Origin: Euperipatoides rowelli
Taxonomy: Eukaryota; Onychophora; Udeonychophora; Euonychophora; Peripatopsidae
Assembly: GCA_003024985.2 (NCBI GenBank)
Contig: PXIH01S0040075.1
Reading direction: 5' to 3' (one strand)
DNA length: 10,386 nucleotides
The number at the start of each line of letters is the position of its first letter. The stretch's first letter is position 1. Below are positions 6,501 to 10,386 of this stretch, piece after piece. The translations under genes were made by a program, and so were the position numbers. The notes below the pieces were generated by a model. It saw only the letters and a program-made list of their open reading frames with translations. It made no database searches and had not been told where the DNA came from.

Positions 6501-9134
6501 TTAAAGACTTTTTAGATAATAAATTTATATCTAGAAGCTTTATTATTTTTAATATAAGATCCATATCTCATTGGATGCCACTCTGAACTCAAGACAATAA
6601 ACTATATTGTATTTTTGCACCGAAAAAAGATGTCTTTAATTCTTGAAATAAGCTCCATCTTGTGGAGGCTGTTGGCAATGCTCTTTTCAGGAGGAGGAGC
6701 TAAAAGGCTTAACTAATTTCTTTTTTTTTTTTAAACCAAGTGGAATTACTTTTTTTAATGCTTTTGAAAATCATTAATTAAAAAAAAAATCCATTTTATA
6801 TTACCTTTATGGTACAAAAAATATATATTTCCAACTTAGCGCAACATTTGAAAAATAAGCTTATAATCACAAACAATTAAAATTAAATCCAAATTAAAAA
6901 CTGATAATTTTGGATTAAAAGGTCTTTAATGAGCCTCCCACCCCCTCCCCCGTTACATTACTGATAGCTACTGTAATTGTGGCCAAATACAGTTAAGAAA
7001 GGAAACACTATATTAATTGATCAACCTAGGATTAAAGAGCCAAAATGTGGATTTCCATTCAATCTCGACTATACATTTTTCACTGTAAAGAATTATTGCA
7101 AGCATAATAGATGTGGAGTCCTTCACCCTTCTCACCAAAAAAAAATATTCAATGCTTTAATAATTTTGTTTTCGGATTACTGCAATTATGATGGCGTTCA
7201 TTTTAAGTTATCAAATTTTGTATTTAAAGTTTTTTTTAAAGAATCATACATTTAATTTGAATTTCCTAATTCAGCTGAATATTCAAGGTTTCCTGGTTCG
7301 GCACAATGCCAAAATAAAAAGAATAGGCTTAAATGATTTCACCAAAAATCTGTAAGAAAAGAGCATTTAAATGAACTGTTAAGCTATCCAGCAGTGATTA
7401 TTGGTTCCTAGATCATACTAGCTGGTGATCAAGCCAGTTGATGCACATTCACCTCAAAGGTTAAGCCATGTGTATATAAATTGCCTTTTCTTTAAAGTCA
7501 GTTAAATGAATAAAAACTCAACCAAGAACAGTAATAAAGTGCATTATTATTCATTTAAATAAGCATTTGATAAAAAAAAAATCCTCTAGAGCAGGATTGA
7601 CAAATAGGCATCCCGCGTGCAAAAGATGCACTTTAGAGATTTTTGCTGGCACACCATAAATCTCCAAACCAAAAAAAAAAGCTTATCAAATCTGTCAAAA
7701 AGAAAACAAAATGTCCATACAAAAAAAAGCTATCAAATCTGTCAAAAGGGAAACAAAACATACATACAAAATAAAAGCTTATCAAATCTGTCAAACAGGA
7801 AACAAAAAGTCCATACAAGAAAAAGCTCATCAAATCTGCCAAAAGGAGAAACAAAAGCTTATCAAATAAGTCAAAAAGGGAAACAAAACATCCATACAAA
7901 AAAATCTTATCAAATCTGTCAAAAAGGAAACAAAACGTCCATACAAAATAAAAGCTATCAAACCTGTCAAAAAAGAAACAAAACGTCCATATGAAAAAAA
8001 GCTTATCAAATCTGTCAAAAAATAAACAAAACGACCATACAAAAAAAGCTTATCAAATCTGTCAAAAGGGAAACAAAAAGTCCATACAAAATAAAAGCTT
8101 ATCAAATCTGTCAAATGGGAAACAAAAAGTCCATACAAAAATAGCTCATCAAATCTGTCCAAAGTGGAAACAAAAGCTTATCAAATCTGTCAAAAGGGAA
8201 ACAAAATGTCCATACAAAAAAAAGCTTATCAATTCTGTCTAAAGAAAACAAAACATCCATACAAAATAAAAGCTATCAAATATGTCAAAAGGGAAACAAA
8301 ACATCCATATGAAAAAAAAGCCTATCAAATCTGTCAAAAAGGAAACAAAACGTCCATACAAAAAAAAGCTTATCAAATCTGTCAAAAGGGAAACAAAACG
8401 TCCATACAANATCAAATCTGTCAAAAGGGAAACAAAACGTCCATACAAAATAAAAGCTTATCAAATCTGTCAAACGGGAAACAAAAAGTCCAAACAAAAA
8501 TAGCTCATCAAATATGTCAAAAGGGAAACAAAACATCCATACGAAAAAAAAGCCTATCAAATCTGTCAAAAAGGAAACAAAATGTCCATACAAAAAAAGC
8601 TTATCAAATCTGTCAAAAGGGAAACAAAACGTCCATACGAAAAAAAAGCTTATCAAATTTGTCAAAAGGGAAACAAAATGTCCATAGAAAATAAAAGCTG
8701 ATCAAATCTGTCAAAAGGGAAACAAAACATCCCTAGTACTTAAAAAAAAAAGCTTATCAAAAATCCACAACCCAGGCACCTTTTGTTTAATGACATCAAC
8801 TTTTATTTAATTTGGCATTTTGGCTAAAATGACATAAACCTTTGTTTAATTTTGACACGCTGAACAAATCCTAGTTGTTATCCCTGCTCTAGAGGATAGC
8901 AAGACATTATTTTCATTAGAAAATTTTTCAATAAAAAGTAAAGGTACATACAGTAACAGTATATCTAAATAAAATAACAAACCAATAATCAGGATTATCC
9001 ATTTTCTCCAAGAATTCATCGAGCTCATCTCCTGCAGCTGGTTTCATGATTTGCTTACCGTCCCAGTCATACCCAATATGAGGAAAATCATTATACCACT
9101 CAATTGGAATATTTCCTACAGTATTTCTTATATC
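472..9134 (-). CDS. BOP1: Ribosome biogenesis protein BOP1/Erb1, internal part of a split gene
   Basis: BOP1 acts in the nucleolus as the scaffold of the PeBoW complex (PES1-BOP1-WDR12), which is needed for ITS2 processing and 60S subunit maturation; that role comes from knowledge of the family. In the sequence, five minus-strand exons join to 194 codons without a stop or phase clash: 8983-9134, 3470-3587, 2301-2402, 1213-1314 and 472-579. Hallmarks in order are [92 protein letters not shown] and [15 protein letters not shown]. All belong to the BOP1 N-terminal domain that precedes the WD40 repeats. Missing from the window are the start with the acidic N-terminal region (right of 10386), the end of the N-terminal domain and the WD40 propeller (left of position 1). 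Introns are 5395, 1067, 986 and 633 bp. The reading frame is intact, so I see no sign of a pseudogene. Confidence 0.95.
629..781. mobile_element. Small inverted-repeat element (MITE-like), copy 1
   Basis: The ends are imperfect inverted repeats of about 29 bp: GCCGATTCCAAGATACCCAC plus CATACCAGA on the left, and the reverse complement of ACTGGTATGTCGGCCATCTT plus GGAATCAGC on the right. The core has a T-run, an AATCTTT block, an AACTCCAACTAACGTAG-like block and GTTTAACATTAA. It has no coding capacity. No clear target duplication is visible, so the superfamily is unknown. A second copy follows ten bases later. Confidence 0.6.
791..930. mobile_element. Small inverted-repeat element (MITE-like), copy 2
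   Basis: This direct-orientation relative of 629-781 repeats its left end (AAGATGGCTACCATACCA), T-run, AATCTTTGCCCTAACTTCAA, ACATAGTTTAACATTAAA and right end (AACTGGTATGTCGGCCATCT). The left end here keeps AAGATGGC, closer to the reverse complement of the right end than copy 1 is. It lies inside the BOP1 intron and has no coding capacity. Confidence 0.6.
1085..1145 (+). repeat. Tigger/pogo-like terminal sequence fragment
   Basis: It starts TACAGTAAATCC and contains TTTACACAAGGGATGTGTTA, the look of a TA-flanked Tc1/mariner-pogo type terminus (CAGTA..CC..TTTAC..GGGAT..GTTC). It shares TACAGTA, ATTTACACA and GGGATRTGTT in the same order with 1625-1665. I could not find a matching inverted end, so this is probably a fragment. 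The family call is from memory of such termini. Confidence 0.35.
1213..1314 (-). CDS. BOP1: BOP1 exon d
   Basis: The 102-bp exon of 34 whole codons encodes [20 protein letters not shown] and then [14 protein letters not shown]. The [13 protein letters not shown] block directly follows EKEK in BOP1 proteins, confirming the order. The second half, normally a variable linker ending in a short Leu-Trp motif, keeps the LWE. The acceptor is GTTTTTCAG/GTT and the donor is CAG/GTATGT. Confidence 0.95.
1315..2300 (-). other. BOP1 intron c-d
   Basis: The intron is 986 bp. Apart from the Tigger-like fragment, 1740-1935 is slightly less AT-rich and may be part of the same element: it holds an imperfect hairpin (TCCCAATTTTGGTGGGA, 1814-1830) and CGGCGGAACATGGAGG near 1895. 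The 71-codon minus-strand frame over it (1712-1927) matches nothing I know. From 1936 to 2300 I see only AT-rich sequence. Confidence 0.5.
1625..1740 (+). repeat. Tigger/pogo-like terminal sequence fragment, second copy
   Basis: It starts TACAGTAGTTCTGAATTTAC, then ACAGGGATATGTTTC, GTACTGTAAATC, ACGTTTTCCATAGGAAGC and AATACTAAGCTGGGTTAAG. The ordering resembles non-autonomous pogo/Tigger termini. It sits in direct orientation about 540 bp from the fragment at 1085. The right boundary is uncertain and the element could extend to about 1935. Confidence 0.4.
2301..2402 (-). CDS. BOP1: BOP1 exon c
   Basis: The 102-bp exon of 34 whole codons encodes [20 protein letters not shown] and then [14 protein letters not shown], one of the most conserved BOP1 segments. 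The acceptor is TTATTTGCAG/CCT and the donor is AAA/GTAAGT, a consensus donor. Entry and exit are both phase 0. Confidence 0.96.
2403..3469 (-). other. BOP1 intron b-c, no recognised content
   Basis: The intron is 1067 bp of AT-rich sequence between consensus splice sites. I found no open frame of note, no inverted-repeat element and no array on either strand. Confidence 0.7.
3470..3587 (-). CDS. BOP1: BOP1 exon b
   Basis: The 118-bp exon supplies the last base of the split Trp codon and then 39 codons. Recognisable stretches are [18 protein letters not shown] and [18 protein letters not shown], which match the BOP1 block following PDYW. The acceptor is TTTTTCAG/GAG and the donor is GAG/GTATTT. 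The exon leaves phase 0 for the next one, which starts PFVDFF, giving the expected NPYEPFVDFF junction. Confidence 0.95.
3999..4507 (-). pseudogene. Ty1/copia retrotransposon gag remnant (frameshifted, truncated)
   Basis: This is a degraded N-terminal Gag of a Ty1/copia element, with two minus-strand frames offset by one shift. Frame 1 (4507-4301, 68 residues, starting at an ATG) carries [18 protein letters not shown] and LWKTIEPG, the usual start of copia Gag. Frame 2 carries [30 protein letters not shown] and [18 protein letters not shown], the Retrotran_gag_2/UBN2-type core in which [10 protein letters not shown] and a hydrophobic CDL..EWD-like motif are typical. The switch lies in the A-rich run around 4303-4315: frame 1 hits TGA while the frame shifted by one continues. 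Frame 2 stops at 4002-4000 well before the zinc knuckle. Protease, integrase and reverse transcriptase are absent. It has the same orientation as BOP1. Confidence 0.85.
4571..4588 (-). other. Copia primer binding site (half-tRNA iMet type)
   Basis: On the minus strand, AACTCAACA then A is followed by GGGTTATGGGTCCAGGCC. This closely resembles the GGTTATGGGCCCAG site of Drosophila copia, which is primed by an internally cut initiator tRNA-Met rather than by the tRNA 3' end. It lies 64 bp upstream of the gag ATG, where a primer binding site belongs. The element family is therefore copia proper or a relative. Confidence 0.75.
4590..5065 (-). mobile_element. Probable copia 5' LTR
   Basis: The inner edge is well placed: the minus strand ends ACTCAACA directly before the primer binding site, with the CA dinucleotide expected of an LTR end. 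The outer edge is a guess at TGTCACAGTT (minus strand, from 5065), which agrees with the inverse TGTTGAGTT only at TGT and AGTT. That would give a 476-bp LTR, a plausible size. A minus-strand AATAAA lies near 4999. No partner 3' LTR is visible, as expected for a truncated copy. Confidence 0.4.
5283..5569 (+). pseudogene. Harbinger transposase N-terminal remnant
   Basis: A 58-codon frame starts at 5283 and ends at TAA 5457-5459. It begins [20 protein letters not shown], then [10 protein letters not shown]: the KKRKxW(V/A)xxWLxxR start of Harbinger nuclease (DDE_Tnp_4) proteins. After a partial duplication the protein resumes in another frame at 5462 with [20 protein letters not shown], matching the family's DP..Y.NFLRM....F..LL.LI.P block, and stops at 5567-5569. 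The DDE nuclease core is absent. The duplicated copy is frameshifted and lacks about 8 bp, so this is dead coding sequence. The family assignment combines this match with the TAA target duplication and the inverted ends. Confidence 0.75.
5291..5458 (+). repeat. Tandem duplication inside the Harbinger remnant
   Basis: There are two adjacent copies, 5291-5378 and about 5379-5458. Both carry AATAAATTTAAAGT, GGGCAAAAGAATGGCTTA and AGTTTTCTGACATGAATT in the same order. Copy 2 has an extra base in the A-rich stretch and lacks about 8 bp after GGCTTA. The duplication falls in the transposase start and ruins its frame. Confidence 0.85.
6320..6353 (+). repeat. 34-bp sequence repeated exactly at 9173-9206
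   Basis: The sequence begins TCCTTGGAATTTTGTGAGG and ends TCATCCAGCAATAGG. It is identical over 34 bp to 9173-9206, and both flanks diverge at once. The parent element was not recognised. Confidence 0.8.
7671..8760 (+). repeat. 46-48-bp minisatellite, about 23 units
   Basis: The unit reads roughly AAAAAAAGCTTATCAAATCT, then GTCAAAAGGGAAACAAAACG, then TCCATAC. I count 23 units plus a final partial. Two short ones (near 7826 and 8145) run straight from AAACAAAAG into the next unit. Variant positions recur about 318-319 bp apart: CCATATGAAA at 7987 and 8305, ACAAAATAAAAGCTATC at 7943 and 8261, and GCTCATCAAAT at 7825 and 8144. This indicates a seven-unit higher-order repeat. A third GCTCATC at 8503 is 359 bp further on, so one extra unit was added or misassembled next to the N at 8410. 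Long open frames appear on both strands only because the unit is stop-poor and near a multiple of three. Confidence 0.95.
8410..8410. other. Ambiguous base inside the minisatellite
   Basis: The N falls where a unit is cut short (CCATACAA, N, ATCAAATC), removing the usual A-run and GCTT. It probably marks a collapsed gap, so the true copy number may be higher. Confidence 0.6.
8983..9134 (-). CDS. BOP1: BOP1 exon a (first exon in the window)
   Basis: The 152-bp exon encodes 50 residues plus two bases of a split Trp codon. It opens with [20 protein letters not shown], the diagnostic start of the conserved BOP1 domain, continues with [12 protein letters not shown] and [13 protein letters not shown], and is one residue shorter than the human protein after KP, as in yeast Erb1. 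The acceptor has a long pyrimidine tract ending TTTTCTAG. The donor reads TG/GTTTGT, weaker than the other four donors, but the split codon TG+G restores DYWRTV exactly across the intron, so the site is well supported. The preceding exon should end in the acidic Asp/Ser/Glu stretch and is not in the window. Confidence 0.95.
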
Positions 9135-9172
9135 CTAGAAAAGAAAAAAAAACTCTTAATAATTCACTCTCG

Positions 9173-9206
9173 TCCTTGGAATTTTGTGAGGTCATCCAGC
9201 AATAGG
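9173..9206 (+). repeat. 34-bp sequence repeated exactly at 6320-6353
   Basis: This is the second exact copy, ending AATAGG immediately before the N at 9207. The first copy continues with GTTATATTTG, so the break in identity coincides with the ambiguous base. Confidence 0.8.
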
Positions 9207-9387
9207 NATTCATCCAGGTTTATACAGTCATGTCTGTGGATAGATCATTGTGTGTGTGGAGAACGTTTTTCTTCAGACGTTGGCTGTCAAGGATTTATCC
9301 ACAGCCCAGGTATGCGGACAAATCGTTACGTGTATGGGGCCCTTAAACTAAATTCACAAAGTTTAAAATAGCATTGATAAGAGATAC

Positions 9388-9712
9388 TTTAAAGTTTCTA
9401 AAAGATTTAAAAAAATATTAAGCTTTATTAAATTTAAGATTTTAAATTGTAATAAAAATAGTATAAAGATCTGAAATATTATTAGGCTTTCTGAAGGATT
9501 TGAAATTAAATTAATATTTCTTAAAGATCTGAAATATTATGCTTTCTTAAAAATTGAATAAATATTAGTTTTTCTTGAAAATTTTAAACTAATTTCAATT
9601 TCCTAACAATCTGAAATATTAAAACGTTCTTAAAAGAAGTGAAGTCAGCTTTATTAGATTTAAAATAATTATGCTTTCTTAAATGTTTGAAAATATTAAG
9701 CTTGCTTAGAGA
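9388..9712 (+). repeat. Degenerate ~28-bp AT-rich tandem array
   Basis: The recurring theme is TTTCTTAAAGATYTGAAATA followed by TTA and often GC. Clear members are AAAGATCTGAAATATTAT at 9466 and 9523 (57 bp apart, with a weaker GGATTTGAAATTAAATT between), AACAATCTGAAATATTAAA at 9605 (82 bp, about three periods, later), and TTTCTTAAATGTTTGAAAAT near 9676. About eleven decayed units fit. There is no coding capacity. Confidence 0.6.
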
Positions 9713-10386
9713 ACAATGCCCGCTGGTAGTGCAGAGACATTATAGAGTAATAAATATAAAGATATAGAGAAATATGACATATCTAGATAACAAAAAATAT
9801 ACAGTAGATATACCAAATATCCTGCATTACAAGTGTACTGTATATAATATAAAAGTAAAATTACAATCTTATACATAAAGACGACTGCCACACTGTCTGT
9901 ATGTATGTTTGTTAAACAAATTCAGTTTTAGAAATAGAGGCTGGAAATTTTGCACAAAGGGCTCCTTCAACTCTGGCCCGGACGCCCGGTTATAGGCTAT
10001 TTAAACTTGAGCTGGGTCATTCACAGAGGGGACAAAAGTCCTTTAAAGTATTCAACCTATCAGAGTGCAGCAAAGTTATTATTAAATGTTTTCAATAATT
10101 TTATTGTCTGACAATTAGTTTTGGCGGGAAAAAGGTTCTAAATGAGAATAATGGTAAGCAGATTATTTTGTTGCATGTATGCTAGACAAATTAAATGTAT
10201 TAACATATGAAAGTGCAAGAAATTAGTGAATATATAGTTTGTGTGGTTTGTGATCATTTTGAATAAGAAATTTAGCATACTTCACGAAATAACACAAACT
10301 TGAAATTTGGAGTGTGGGGTGGTTCCATTGTGTCAACAATGAAAATCGGGTTTTGGATTTTTTTTGGGGTGGAGGAATCAAATGGG

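Larger units (their letters stand above)
7584..8894. mobile_element. Non-autonomous hAT transposon carrying a minisatellite
   Basis: The element is 7592-8886 (1295 bp), flanked by a perfect 8-bp duplication CTCTAGAG (7584-7591, 8887-8894), the length and TA-centred type expected of hAT. The tips are inverted: CAGGATTGACAAATAGG on the left and CAGGGATAACAACTAGG as reverse complement of the right, followed on both sides by GCGTG-containing sequence typical of a common hAT family. There is no transposase. About 1090 bp of the 1295 is tandem repeat. Non-repeat ends are 79 bp (left) and 126 bp (right). It sits within the intron, 88 bp from the donor of BOP1 exon a. Confidence 0.85.
3588..8982 (-). 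other. Large BOP1 intron a-b loaded with transposons
   Basis: The intron is 5395 bp, bounded by donor GT at 8982-8981 and acceptor AG at 3589-3588. It contains, in order on the plus strand, a copia remnant, a Harbinger derivative and a hAT element carrying a minisatellite, listed separately. Stretch 3588-3999 is AT-rich with nothing recognised. Stretch 5999-7583 is about 1.6 kb with no recognised element, apart from a 34-bp sequence repeated at 9173, a T-run at 6404, a C-rich patch (CCCACCCCCTCCCCC, 6937-6951) and an AATAAA at 6596. Confidence 0.85.
9135..10386 (-). other. Partial BOP1 intron, right edge
   Basis: This is intron sequence upstream of exon a. It contains the second 34-bp repeat copy ending at an N (9207), an unrecognised less AT-rich block at 9208-9345 with inverted CTGTGGATA and TTATCCACAG arms (about 9235-9305), and the ~28-bp array. 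A short palindromic pair TATACAGTA / TACTGTATA brackets about 30 bp near 9797-9845, and a GC-richer patch lies near 9960-10030. No exon that would end in the acidic BOP1 N-terminus was found, so that exon is outside the window, or lost behind the N. Confidence 0.55.

Noticed and set aside
6977-7255. 92-codon plus-strand frame
   Set aside because: It matches no family I know, is low-complexity in places and lies antisense in a BOP1 intron. It looks like a chance frame.
7292-7310. GGTTCGGCACAATGCC resembling a tRNA/SINE B box
   Set aside because: No A box lies at the right distance upstream and no cloverleaf can be drawn.
7617-8694. Long open frames on both strands over the array, giving repeated 16-residue peptides
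   Set aside because: The unit is stop-poor and close to a multiple of three, so several frames stay open at once on both strands and switch with each unit-length change. No conserved start, domain or codon bias singles one out.
7671-8760. CRISPR-like array
   Set aside because: The units are contiguous with no unique spacers, and the whole lies inside a eukaryotic transposon in an intron.
8846-9028. 60-codon minus-strand frame across the exon a donor
   Set aside because: It is a different frame from the BOP1 reading and runs into intron and transposon end. The BOP1 frame is the conserved one.
9051-9371. 106-codon plus-strand frame
   Set aside because: Its first part is the antisense of BOP1 exon a, and it runs through the N at 9207.

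Overview
The window is a piece of a eukaryotic nuclear genome. It is AT-rich, carries short exons with GT/AG splice sites separated by introns of 0.6 to 5.4 kb, and is crowded with decayed transposons. Nothing in it looks bacterial or viral. The only host gene I can support is on the minus strand: BOP1 (yeast Erb1), a ribosome-biogenesis factor. Five consecutive internal exons are visible (8983-9134, 3470-3587, 2301-2402, 1213-1314, 472-579). They join in phase to 194 codons, starting with the DIRNTVGN motif and running through [15 protein letters not shown] of the BOP1 N-terminal domain. The start codon and acidic N-terminus lie beyond the right edge. The rest of the N-terminal domain and the WD40 propeller lie beyond the left edge. 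The transposon mix and intron style suggest an invertebrate, plausibly an arthropod such as a crustacean, but I cannot name the species.

Layout from left to right: 1-471 is part of an intron. Exon 472-579 follows. Intron 580-1212 holds two adjacent copies of a ~150-bp inverted-repeat element and a Tigger-like terminus. Exon 1213-1314 follows. Intron 1315-2300 holds a second Tigger-like fragment. Exons 2301-2402 and 3470-3587 are separated by a featureless 1.07-kb intron.

The 5.4-kb intron 3588-8982 is a nest of mobile elements. It contains a Ty1/copia gag remnant on the minus strand with a half-tRNA-type primer binding site and probably a 5' LTR (about 3990-5065). Next is a 905-bp PIF/Harbinger derivative with ~40-bp conserved inverted ends, a TAA target duplication and the decayed N-terminus of its transposase (5091-5995). 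Last is a 1295-bp non-autonomous hAT element with a perfect 8-bp CTCTAGAG target duplication (7592-8886), almost filled by a 46-48-bp minisatellite of about 23 units. Exon 8983-9134 follows, then intron sequence to the right edge with a degenerate ~28-bp AT-rich array (about 9388-9712).

Three single N characters (955, 8410, 9207) sit at repeat edges or inside the minisatellite and look like collapsed assembly gaps. I saw no tRNA, rRNA, CRISPR array or promoter. Most open frames in the window, including all the long ones over the minisatellite, are not genes. The most interesting objects are the hAT element carrying a higher-order minisatellite and the Harbinger element with a duplicated transposase segment. 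Both are recognisable families in unusual states rather than a wholly new system.
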